From Actinomycetota bacterium (lineage in GTDB: Bacteria; Actinomycetota; Actinomycetes; Mycobacteriales; Jatrophihabitantaceae), in the NCBI GenBank assembly GCA_019241805.1, contig JAFAWL010000203.1, forward strand, positions 1-9,854: a DNA stretch of 9,854 nucleotides. The letters are read 5' to 3'. Made by a program: the position numbers and the translations under genes. The notes beneath the pieces are model-generated. The model had not been told where the DNA came from. It saw nothing but the letters and a program-made list of their open reading frames with translations, and searched no databases. Positions 1-5,877 of the stretch are shown here, in pieces (within the stretch, counting starts at the first letter, position 1; every line of letters begins with the position of its first letter).

Positions 1-777
1 CGCTTCGACGACCTCGCGCAGCAGAGCGACGAGCTCATCCGGATCGGCCACGGCGAGGTCGGCGTGGCGGGTGATGGTGGGCACCTCGTCGGATCGCACC
101 GCCACCGACCAGGTGAGCCGACCGCCCGCTCGTTGCCGGCGCAACTCCTCGAAGGCGGGCACGTCGCCGACGTCGTCGCCGCAATACACGAGCACGTGCG
201 CGTCGACCATCATCAGCAGGTCACGCACCGCGGAACCCTTGGACAGGCCCGGCACGCGAACCTCGAGAACCGAGCGACCGGGATGTACCTCCAGTCCGAG
301 CGGCTCCGCCTCGGCGCGAAGCAGCGGCTCGAATGTCGACAACGACGCCGCGGCGGATCCGCGACCCTGGACGACAAGGGAGATCTGCTTGTCCTCGACC
401 CACAATCCCGTCCCGGGCGGAAGCAACGTGGGTAGGCGATGTCTCATCTGTTCGATCGCCGGCGGTGTGGGCACGACGGCAAGCCGGCCGTCGCGCCACG
501 CCTGGGCTCCATACACCCCGCTCACGATGAGCCCGGGCACGTGAGCCAGGCCACTGAGCCGCAGAACTGTAGTGGCCTCGCGTCCCGTTACCAGAGCGAT
601 CCGGGCGCCGAGCGCAGCAAGCTGTTCGAGGGTGGCGACCGCGCCGGCGGCCGGACGGGCGAGGGCTGGGTCTTCGACGATCGGGCTCAATGTGCCGTCG
701 AAGTCGAACGCCAGAACAGCGTGCTGGATCCGGGGTCCGAGCTCGGCGACGAACCGAGCGCGAGGTGTTGAGTTCAC
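1..777 (-). CDS. otsB: Trehalose-phosphate phosphatase (HAD family), C-terminus cut by window edge
   Basis: Removes phosphate from trehalose 6-phosphate, the last step of the OtsA-OtsB route to trehalose, in the cytosol. The frame is open from a GTG at 777 to the left edge (259 codons, no stop seen). HAD motif I is visible as AFDFDGTL (residues 23-30; Asp25 nucleophile, Asp27 acid/base), motif II as LVTGRE (62-67), then SGVYGA (85-90), a conserved Lys in KGSAVRDLL (Lys180) and the Mg-binding acidic motif GDDVGD (200-205). The last visible residues, VALLREVVEA, look like the final helix, so probably only a few residues are missing. The GTG start overlaps the stop of the upstream cation transporter gene (GTGA, 4 bp), which decides the start and suggests translational coupling. 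Pairing with a metal transporter is odd; otsA is not in the window. Family call is firm; physiological substrate is inferred. Confidence 0.9.
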   Translation of the reverse strand, partial: MNSTPRARFVAELGPRIQHAVLAFDFDGTLSPIVEDPALARPAAGAVATLEQLAALGARIALVTGREATTVLRLSGLAHVPGLIVSGVYGAQAWRDGRLAVVPTPPAIEQMRHRLPTLLPPGTGLWVEDKQISLVVQGRGSAAASLSTFEPLLRAEAEPLGLEVHPGRSVLEVRVPGLSKGSAVRDLLMMVDAHVLVYCGDDVGDVPAFEELRRQRAGGRLTWSVAVRSDEVPTITRHADLAVADPDELVALLREVVEA

Positions 778-1844
778 GTGGGCGGCCCCGGCTCGGACTC
801 GAGTGTCGCGTCGTCGGCCAGGAGCACGCCGTAGCGGGCGCGGACCCGATCGCGCAGCCCGCGATCGGAACGTGGCGCCGGCTGGATGAAGATCTCGTCG
901 AGCATCGGAAAGCGTTCGCGCAACTCGGCGTCAGCCCGCAGACAGGCCGTCTCCAGCTCGCCCGCCGAGACGTCATCGACGAAATCGACCCGCGCGCACA
1001 CCAGCACGCGGGACACTCCGGTCATCATCGTCAGCAGGTCGACGACGTCCTCGATCTCCGCGTGGCTCTCCAGCTGCCGCTCGATCTCGCGCACAAGACG
1101 GGGGTCGGCCTGCTGTCCGATCAAGAGTCCTTCGCACGCTCGCGCGAGCAGGACGGCCGCGCCGAGCAGCAGCAGTCCGATGAGCACCGAGGCGACGCCG
1201 TCCCACACAGCCGAGCCGGTGATCTGATGGAGGGCCACGCCGGCACCGGCGATCAGGATGCCGATCAGGGCCGAGGAGTCCTCGACGGCAACGCTGTTGA
1301 CGGTGGGGTCGTCGGGCACGCGCAGGTAGTCGCGCACGCTGCGTCCACCGCGACCGCTGGCCGCGCGCAACCGGCGCGCCGCCTGGGCGAACGAAACACC
1401 CTCGAGCACGGCGGCGACGGCAAGCACCGGGTAGTTGATCCAGAGCCACGCCATCGGCTCGGACCGCCCGGCGATTGTCCGGACGCCCTCGAGGAGCGAG
1501 AAGGCCGAACCGACGACGAAAATGGCGACGGCCGCAAGCAGTGACCAGAAGTACCGTGCCTTCCCGTAGCCGAACGGGTGGCGCCGATCGGCCGGTTGGC
1601 TCGAGCGCCGTAACGCGACGAGCAGGAGCACCTCGGTACTCGTATCACCGGCACTGTGGGCGGCTTCTGACAACAACGCACCCGAGCCCGAGATCAAACC
1701 GGCGGCGAGCTTGAGAACTCCGACGGCGATATTGGCTCCCAGCGCCAAGGCGACGGTGACGGGGCCGTCGTCCGTACGCGCGCTCGGCTCGAGCCTCGCC
1801 TCGTCGAACCGGTTCGAAGCCGCCACGCGGGTGAGCATGCCCAC
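774..1844 (-). CDS. Cation diffusion facilitator (CDF) family transporter
   Basis: Inner-membrane divalent metal/proton antiporter that exports Zn, Mn, Fe or similar ions; the metal cannot be told from sequence. 356 residues from GTG 1844, or 354 from an in-frame ATG at 1838; neither has a strong ribosome site. Hydrophobic segments fall near 30-52, 68-78, 99-118, 135-153, 190-208 and 215-235. The TM2 metal site appears as HSAGD (His63, Asp67). It is followed by HPFGYGKARYFW (89-100), typical of the ZnT9-like CDF branch. Acidic residues Glu188-Asp189 open TM5 and Asp215 sits before TM6. The C-terminal part (about 245-320) matches the cytoplasmic dimerisation domain in length and pattern. Its stop overlaps the otsB GTG start, so the two are probably co-transcribed. 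It diverges from the small ORF at 1918. Confidence 0.9.
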   Translation of the reverse strand: MGMLTRVAASNRFDEARLEPSARTDDGPVTVALALGANIAVGVLKLAAGLISGSGALLSEAAHSAGDTSTEVLLLVALRRSSQPADRRHPFGYGKARYFWSLLAAVAIFVVGSAFSLLEGVRTIAGRSEPMAWLWINYPVLAVAAVLEGVSFAQAARRLRAASGRGGRSVRDYLRVPDDPTVNSVAVEDSSALIGILIAGAGVALHQITGSAVWDGVASVLIGLLLLGAAVLLARACEGLLIGQQADPRLVREIERQLESHAEIEDVVDLLTMMTGVSRVLVCARVDFVDDVSAGELETACLRADAELRERFPMLDEIFIQPAPRSDRGLRDRVRARYGVLLADDATLESEPGPPT

Positions 1845-1917
1845 GGCGGTGTCGGTCTACGCCCGACTACCGCGCCCCAGCCGGTTGCCCAGGATCCGAC
1901 CCGGGTAGAACCGTCGT

Positions 1918-2136
1918 ATGGCTGGATCGGTACCGATCGACGACGAGACCTACGGCGATCGACGCGAGCATTCGCGAGCCGCTCGCGGCAACGGCAATCC
2001 CGGACGTCCGCAGTCGGAATTCGAGCGCCCGGACGTAGACGCCGACGTGGCACCGGTCGAGAGTGTCGAGGATGCGCCTTACCCGTACGAGAAGCGCATC
2101 CCGCGCGACGAGTCGAGCGCTTCTGACACCGAATGA
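1918..2136 (+). CDS. Small acidic hypothetical protein (72 aa)
   Basis: Family not recognised. An ATG-to-TGA frame with about 72% G/C at third positions and many Asp, Glu, Arg and Pro. There is no hydrophobic stretch, signal peptide or Cys, so it is probably a soluble, disordered protein. No ribosome site is visible, but a -10-like TAGAAC (1906-1911) ends 6 bases before the ATG, which would suit a leaderless mRNA; its sixth base departs from TANNNT. It sits alone between the divergent CDF gene and the GAF-ANTAR gene. The opposite strand carries a longer Arg-rich frame that looks like a shadow. It may be a real short gene or chance; the bias and lack of other content favour a gene modestly. 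Confidence 0.5.
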   Translation: MAGSVPIDDETYGDRREHSRAARGNGNPGRPQSEFERPDVDADVAPVESVEDAPYPYEKRIPRDESSASDTE

Positions 2137-2140
2137 ATGC

Positions 2141-2183
2141 CCGGGGGCGAAGCCTGACCTCTGAAGCTCTTCTGATCGCCCGG
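2141..2183 (+). terminator. Possible hairpin after the 72-aa ORF
   Basis: The arms at 2141-2150 and 2176-2183 (CCGGGGGCGA against TCGCCCGG) pair with a two-base bulge around a 25-base loop. It begins 4 bases after the stop codon at 2136. No U-run follows, as is common for actinobacterial terminators, so this is a weak call. Confidence 0.27.
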
Positions 2184-2233
2184 CTGCGGCCAGGTGTCGA
2201 ACAACCAGTCGTATTCGGCGGCGGGTTGCGAGG

Positions 2234-2239
2234 TAGCGT
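2234..2239 (+). promoter_or_regulatory. Weak -10-like hexamer upstream of the GAF-ANTAR gene
   Basis: TAGCGT fits TANNNT, but I see no convincing -35. If used, the mRNA would have a leader of about 100 bases (to 2343). That leader holds GC-rich inverted segments (2261-2320) but no clear pair of six-base-loop hairpins, the target type of ANTAR proteins. Apart from this and the hairpin above, I see nothing else in 2137-2343. Confidence 0.2.
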
Positions 2240-2343
2240 ATGGGCGCGATGGAATGCAGCACCGGCGGGTTGGCGCAGCCAGTTCCGGTAAGCGTTCTGT
2301 GGGCCGCCGGCCGCCCATTCGCCCGATCAGCGGGGGAATCCGA

Positions 2344-3063
2344 ATGAACGAGGAAGCCGCCATCCAACGCATAGCTGAGTCGTTCACCTCGTTGGGCCGG
2401 GACCTGGTAGATGGACCCGATCTCGATCAGACGCTCGGGATCGTGTCGCGGCGCGCCCTCGAGATGATCGCCGGAGCCGAACAGGCCTCGATCACGCGCG
2501 GTCGGGGCGGCCGCTTCGAGACCGTCGGCGCGACCGGCCCGATGGCCACCAACGCGGACGCGATCCAGTACGACGTCGGAACCGGACCCTGCGTCGACGC
2601 CGCCGTGCAGGACGCGGTCTTCCGCACCGGCGATCTCGCCGCGGATCCCCGGTGGCCCGAGTTCGGTAAGCGCGCCGCGGGGGCCGAAGGTGTCGCAAGC
2701 ATGCTGTCGGCGCGTCTCTACTTCGAGGACGACGACCTGATTGCGGCGCTCAACCTGTATTCACGCCAATACGATGCGTTCGACGACGTGGATGTGTCGG
2801 TGGTGACGATTCTGTCCGTGCACGCGTCATCCGCGATAACGAGCGTGCGGCTGCGGGATCGAGTCGAGAATCTCATGCGCGCACTGAAGAGCAACCGGGA
2901 TATCGGCGCGGCCGTGGGCGTGCTCATGGCCCAGTACAAGCTCACCCAAGACCAGGCGTTCGACCTGCTGCGCGTCGCGAGCCAACACCGGCACCGCAAG
3001 TTGGCCGACATCGCCCACGAAGTGATCGAGACCGGCGCAATCGAACTGCCAGCGCTTGATTGA
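2344..3063 (+). CDS. GAF-ANTAR domain transcription antitermination regulator
   Basis: Predicted cytosolic sensor-regulator of 239 aa. An N-terminal GAF domain (about 25-165) carries the pattern usual in this family, including DVGTGPCVDAA (77-87) and DPRWPEF (101-107). A C-terminal ANTAR domain (about 175-230) includes IGAAVGVLMAQYKLTQDQAF (187-206) and the DLLRVASQ helix. ANTAR domains bind paired hairpins in nascent RNA and prevent termination; GAF domains sense small molecules or redox state, and here the ligand is unknown. The frame is open from an ATG at 2194. I chose ATG 2344 because GGGGGA (2332-2337) lies 6 bases upstream and the protein then begins like other family members. The gene converges on the STAS gene across 31 bases. 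No histidine kinase or terminator target is visible in the window. Confidence 0.88.
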   Translation: MNEEAAIQRIAESFTSLGRDLVDGPDLDQTLGIVSRRALEMIAGAEQASITRGRGGRFETVGATGPMATNADAIQYDVGTGPCVDAAVQDAVFRTGDLAADPRWPEFGKRAAGAEGVASMLSARLYFEDDDLIAALNLYSRQYDAFDDVDVSVVTILSVHASSAITSVRLRDRVENLMRALKSNRDIGAAVGVLMAQYKLTQDQAFDLLRVASQHRHRKLADIAHEVIETGAIELPALD

Positions 3064-3069
3064 CGCGCT

Positions 3070-3089
3070 GGCTCGAGACGTCTCGAACC
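3070..3089. terminator. Palindrome between convergent genes, possible bidirectional terminator
   Basis: A perfect 14-bp palindrome TCGAGACGTCTCGA (3073-3086) is extended by GG and CC after one mismatch on each side. It fills most of the 31-bp gap between the GAF-ANTAR stop (3061-3063) and the STAS stop (3095-3097). Folded, it gives a short stem with loop ACGT readable from either strand. No U-run is present. It could instead be a protein-binding site or chance. Confidence 0.4.
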
Positions 3090-3094
3090 GCTTG

Positions 3095-3430
3095 CTAGGA
3101 GACGCGAGCGGGCGCGTCGACCATGGCGAAGAGCTTGGTCAGATGCGCCTCGTGCAGGGCATCGTCGACCCGGTCGGATGCGCCGCGCAGGATCAAGCGC
3201 TTGTGGCGGGCCTGCGCGACATTTCTCAACAGGACGAGCGACTCCATGCCGACGGCGTCGATGGCGGCGACCGCCGACAGGTCGATGACGAGCGTCTCGA
3301 TCCGGGTTTCGCGCAAGCCGAGGAGGCCCTTGTCGCGAAGATCCTGGGAGCCGGGCGCATCGAGTGCACCGCACAGAGCCAGTTCGCAGGTGGGGCCGGC
3401 AAGGTGAACGTCGATGGACAGAGAAGTCAT
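3095..3430 (-). CDS. STAS-domain protein, anti-anti-sigma factor-like, lacking the phospho-acceptor Ser
   Basis: A 111-aa single STAS domain, the size of SpoIIAA/RsbV-type anti-anti-sigma factors. These bind an anti-sigma kinase in the cytosol to release a sigma factor. The start of strand 1 (MTSLSIDVHL), the GALDAPGSQDL turn (21-31) and TLVIDLSAVAAIDAVGMESL (46-65) follow the fold order. In classical members the last segment reads D-S-S/T-G with the Ser phosphorylated; here it is Asp58-Ala59-Val60-Gly61, so that switch residue is missing. I preferred ATG 3430 over an in-frame GTG at 3442 because the STAS domain begins directly after it; neither has a good ribosome site. No anti-sigma kinase or sigma gene is adjacent. 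It could be a constitutive binder, or a STAS domain with another role. Confidence 0.8.
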   Translation of the reverse strand: MTSLSIDVHLAGPTCELALCGALDAPGSQDLRDKGLLGLRETRIETLVIDLSAVAAIDAVGMESLVLLRNVAQARHKRLILRGASDRVDDALHEAHLTKLFAMVDAPARVS

Positions 3431-3479
3431 GGCGGGCACCACGCGTTCTGCGGGGATCGGCTGGGGCTCAGCGAATCCA

Positions 3480-3508
3480 ACTTTAGATCGAATTTGATTA
3501 TTTGACGA
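3480..3508 (-). promoter_or_regulatory. Candidate promoter for the STAS gene
   Basis: Read on the minus strand, TCGTCA (3508-3503) is followed 17 bases later by TAAAGT (3485-3480), a reasonable -35/-10 pair in an unusually AT-rich patch. It would give a leader of roughly 40 bases. The -35 element overlaps the hairpin at 3504-3528. Confidence 0.4.
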
Positions 3509-3528
3509 GGAGCAATCTTTTGCTCGTC
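3504..3528. repeat. Inverted repeat (hairpin) in the STAS/gntK divergent region
   Basis: GAGCAA (3510-3515) and TTGCTC (3520-3525) pair around a TCTT loop. GAC (3504-3506) and GTC (3526-3528) extend the stem past a three-base bulge (3507-3509). Neither strand has a U-run afterwards and both neighbouring genes point away, so a terminator is unlikely. An operator or 5' leader structure is more likely. Confidence 0.45.
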
Positions 3529-3613
3529 ACCAGATGAAAACAGTCGCAGCGGGGATACCGTCGCCGGTCGCGTCCAGGCGCTTTGCGAGAATCAGCGCGT
3601 GAGGCAAGACCAC

Positions 3614-4165
3614 ATGGCCCCGGTGGTCGGCGTGATCATGGGCGCTTCGGGCACGGGCAAGTCCACCGTCGCCGGCCTACTGGCTCATCGACTGGGTTGG
3701 CCCAGCGCCGAGGGCGACGACTTCCACTCGGCGGCCAATGTCGCGAAAATGCACGCCGGCCATCCGCTGACCGACGCCGACCGGTGGCCCTGGCTACGCA
3801 CCGTCGCGGCCTGGATCGGCGAACGCGAAGCCGCCGGCACGGGAGGAATCGTCACGTGTTCGGCCCTCAAGCGCAGCTACCGCGACCTGCTGCGCGACGG
3901 CCATCCGGACGTCCGTTTCGTATGTCTGGTCGGTGATCGTGATCTCATCAGGCAGCGGATGGAGCACCGGACCGACCACTTCATGCCGCCGTCGTTGCTC
4001 GACAGCCAGTTGGCCACGCTCGAACCGCTTCAGCCCGACGAACCGGGCGGCGTCGTCGATGTCGGCGGCCCGGCCAGCCAGACGCTCGATCAGGCCGTGG
4101 CCATTCTGGCGGCACCCACGGCCCTTCACCCGACGGTGGCGCCGAACAACTCCCCTACGCCGTAG
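3614..4165 (+). CDS. gntK: Gluconokinase
   Basis: Phosphorylates D-gluconate with ATP to 6-phosphogluconate, feeding the pentose phosphate pathway; cytosolic. 183 aa, near the usual 160-180. The Walker A loop is GASGTGKST (10-18). Family motifs are EGDDFHSAANVAKMHAGHPL (33-52), DADRWPWL (54-61), VTCSALKRSYRDLLR (80-94), and DHFMPPSLLDSQLATLEPL (121-139) in the nucleotide-binding lid region. An earlier in-frame GTG (3599) exists, but GAGG at 3601-3604 lies 9 bases before ATG 3614, so I chose the ATG. The last 40 bases overlap the 3' end of the convergent VIT gene, giving a non-conserved tail after residue 170. No gluconate permease or regulator is adjacent. Confidence 0.92.
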   Translation: MAPVVGVIMGASGTGKSTVAGLLAHRLGWPSAEGDDFHSAANVAKMHAGHPLTDADRWPWLRTVAAWIGEREAAGTGGIVTCSALKRSYRDLLRDGHPDVRFVCLVGDRDLIRQRMEHRTDHFMPPSLLDSQLATLEPLQPDEPGGVVDVGGPASQTLDQAVAILAAPTALHPTVAPNNSPTP

Positions 4166-4887
4166 GTCACCGCGGCGGCCAGCACCCCCACGGCCAACTG
4201 CCGGGCGCCGGAGAACACCCAGCCGCGCACGGTGAAGCGGGCTGTCAGTGCGCCCGCGAGGAACAACGCCGCCAACGACAAGACGGCCGAGATCGCCACC
4301 GAGCCCGCACCGAGAACGTAGGGAAGCAGCGGGATGAACGCGCCCACCGTGAACGAGGCCAGCGAACTGAGGGCCGCCACGAGCGGACTGGGCAGATCGT
4401 CGGGATCTACGCCCAGTTCCTCCCGGGCGTGGATGGCCAGTGCTTGTCGCGGGTCGGCTGACAGCTGACGGGCGACTTCGGCCGCAAGCTTCGGCTCCAC
4501 CCCGCGCTCGACGTAGGTCTGAGCCAGCTCCTCGACCTCGGCGGCGAAGTTATGGCGAAGTTCCCGCCGTTCGACCTCGACTTCGGCACGAACGGACTCG
4601 TTCTGGCTCTGCACCGACACGAATTCACCGGTGGCCATCGAAAACGCGCCGCCGACCAGGCCCGCGACTCCGGCCACGATGACGGCGTGGCGTGAGGCAT
4701 GCGCGCCGGAGACGCCGGCGATCAGCGCGAAGTTGGAGACCAGCCCGTCCATCATCCCGAACACGGTCGGGCGCAACCAACCGCCGGTCACATCCCGATG
4801 ACTGTGGTGGATCTCCGAGCTCGCCTTGGCCGCGGATTGGGGCGGTTCCGCATCCGGGGGCGGTGCGAGGTCGCCGAAGCGGTTCAC
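4126..4887 (-). CDS. VIT1/CCC1-family iron/manganese transporter
   Basis: Membrane transporter of the family that moves Fe(II) or Mn(II) out of the cytosol. 253 aa from a GTG at 4887. TM1 (about 38-60) has the signature FGMMDGLVSN (43-52) with Asp47. TM2 (66-93) ends in SMATGEFVSV (83-92) with Met84 and Glu88. A charged helical cytosolic section (94-165) carries many Glu residues, as in the metal-binding domain of plant VIT1. Three further TM segments follow (about 166-190, 194-215, 226-248), giving the expected five. A His cluster, HHSH (27-30), lies in the N-terminal tail. The GTG overlaps the lgt stop (GTGA), so it is probably translated from the lgt mRNA. The 3' end overlaps gntK by 40 bp. 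Metal specificity is not known. Confidence 0.9.
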   Translation of the reverse strand: MNRFGDLAPPPDAEPPQSAAKASSEIHHSHRDVTGGWLRPTVFGMMDGLVSNFALIAGVSGAHASRHAVIVAGVAGLVGGAFSMATGEFVSVQSQNESVRAEVEVERRELRHNFAAEVEELAQTYVERGVEPKLAAEVARQLSADPRQALAIHAREELGVDPDDLPSPLVAALSSLASFTVGAFIPLLPYVLGAGSVAISAVLSLAALFLAGALTARFTVRGWVFSGARQLAVGVLAAAVTYGVGELFGATVG

Positions 4888-5855
4888 CGCACGCCTTTGC
4901 TGCTCTCTCGACTGGTGTCATCGTCGGCCGACCGCGCTCCGGACTTGGCCTCGTCGACGGCCGCAGCCTCGCCGGCACGCCGCGTTTCCTCTGCGGGTCG
5001 AGCCAACCGAGCATCGGTGTAGATCTGAGCGCCGGATTGATCTCGATGCACGACGAACCAGGCGAGCGCGCCAAGGAACACGATGATCGACGTCCAATCG
5101 TTCAGCCGTAGTCCGAGGAAGTGATTGGCATGATCGTGTCGCAAGGCTTCGATCCAGCCGCGCCCGACGGTGTAGCTCATGACGTACAGCGCGAAGACGT
5201 TGCCGCGGCCGAATCGGAAGCGACGCGTCAAATAGATCAGGACGACCGCGATCGCGACGTCCCACAGGGATTCGTACAGGAACGTCGGCTGGAAGTAGCC
5301 GAGCACGATCACGTGCCCGGCGCCGTCGACAGCGGCCTTCCCGGTGACGACGTCGATATCGTGGATTTCTAGCTTCCACGGCAGGCTGGTCGGGCCGCCG
5401 TAGAGTTCGTTGTTGAACCAGTTTCCCCACCGGCCTAGCCCTTGCGCGAGCACGACTCCGGGAGCCGCGGCGTCGGCGAAGGCCGTGAGTCGCATTCCCT
5501 TTCGTCGACAGCCGATGTAGGCGCCCAAGACGCCCAATGCGATGGCGCCCCAGATACCCAAGCCGCCGTCCCAGATCTTCAGGGCATCGACGGGATGGCG
5601 ACCCTTTTCGAAGTAGAGCTCGGGATCGGTGACGACGTGATAGAGCCGACCGCCGACGATGCCGAACACAATCGCCCAGCCGGCGACGTCCCAAACCTCG
5701 TTGTCGGCTCCGCCGGCGGCGCGCCAGCGCCGGGCCGTCAGCCACAGCGCCACCACGATGCCGAACACGATGCACAGTGCGTAGGCCCGGATCGGCAACG
5801 GCCCGAGGTGCCACACGCTCTGCGTGGGGCTGGGTAGCGAGGCGAGCGGGCGCAC
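4884..5855 (-). CDS. lgt: Phosphatidylglycerol--prolipoprotein diacylglyceryl transferase
   Basis: Transfers diacylglycerol from phosphatidylglycerol to the lipobox Cys of prolipoproteins, the first step of lipoprotein maturation, in the cytoplasmic membrane. 323 aa. It opens with VWHLGPLPIRAYALCIV (14-30), typical of actinobacterial Lgt. WDGGLGIWGA (95-104) stands where E. coli has its His103 loop. The signature GRWGNWFNNELYG (141-153) and GRGWIEALRH (231-240) give the two conserved Arg residues (Arg142, Arg232). Several TM segments are evident, followed by a hydrophilic Ala/Glu/Arg-rich tail (about 271-323) that looks cytosolic and is longer than in E. coli. GTG 5855 is chosen because the signature lies close behind it and TAGTGT ends 6 bases upstream, fitting a leaderless mRNA. 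The gene is followed by the VIT gene with a 4-bp overlap. Confidence 0.95.
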   Translation of the reverse strand: MRPLASLPSPTQSVWHLGPLPIRAYALCIVFGIVVALWLTARRWRAAGGADNEVWDVAGWAIVFGIVGGRLYHVVTDPELYFEKGRHPVDALKIWDGGLGIWGAIALGVLGAYIGCRRKGMRLTAFADAAAPGVVLAQGLGRWGNWFNNELYGGPTSLPWKLEIHDIDVVTGKAAVDGAGHVIVLGYFQPTFLYESLWDVAIAVVLIYLTRRFRFGRGNVFALYVMSYTVGRGWIEALRHDHANHFLGLRLNDWTSIIVFLGALAWFVVHRDQSGAQIYTDARLARPAEETRRAGEAAAVDEAKSGARSADDDTSRESSKGVR

Positions 5856-5861
5856 ACGACA

Positions 5862-5867
5862 ACACTA
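5862..5867 (-). promoter_or_regulatory. -10 hexamer for lgt (leaderless start)
   Basis: The minus strand reads TAGTGT, fitting TANNNT, with 6 bases before GTG 5855. That spacing would place transcription at or near the start codon. No good -35 is seen. It shares two bases with the opposed hexamer for the neighbouring gene. Confidence 0.5.
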
Positions 5868-5871
5868 CGTT
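5866..5871 (+). promoter_or_regulatory. -10 hexamer for the quinone oxidoreductase gene (leaderless start)
   Basis: TACGTT fits TANNNT and ends 6 bases (GGACCC) before ATG 5878, which has no ribosome site, so a leaderless transcript is likely. No convincing -35 is seen; it would lie inside lgt. Confidence 0.5.
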
Positions 5872-5877
5872 GGACCC

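Noticed and set aside
221..976. 251-codon Arg/Ser-rich minus-strand frame across the otsB/CDF junction
   Set aside because: Out of frame with two clear protein families on the same strand and very Arg-rich; a shadow.
690..1544. 284-codon plus-strand frame opposite the CDF gene
   Set aside because: Antisense to a well-conserved CDF transporter, with no recognisable motif.
2194..2343. Upstream extension of the GAF-ANTAR protein from ATG 2194
   Set aside because: The extra 50 residues are low in family character, while ATG 2344 has a good ribosome site.
1867..2367. 166-codon minus-strand frame over the small ORF and intergenic region
   Set aside because: No recognised motif, crosses the GAF-ANTAR start, and the opposite strand has better coding bias and a plausible start.
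3056..3505. 149-codon plus-strand frame opposite the STAS gene
   Set aside because: Overlaps the STAS domain antisense and runs into the AT-rich promoter region.
3504..3528. Hairpin as an intrinsic terminator
   Set aside because: Lies between two divergently transcribed starts with no U-run on either strand.
5824..5877. N-terminal extension of the quinone oxidoreductase from 5824
   Set aside because: It would overlap the lgt start and adds residues not typical of the family; ATG 5878 is well placed after a -10 hexamer.
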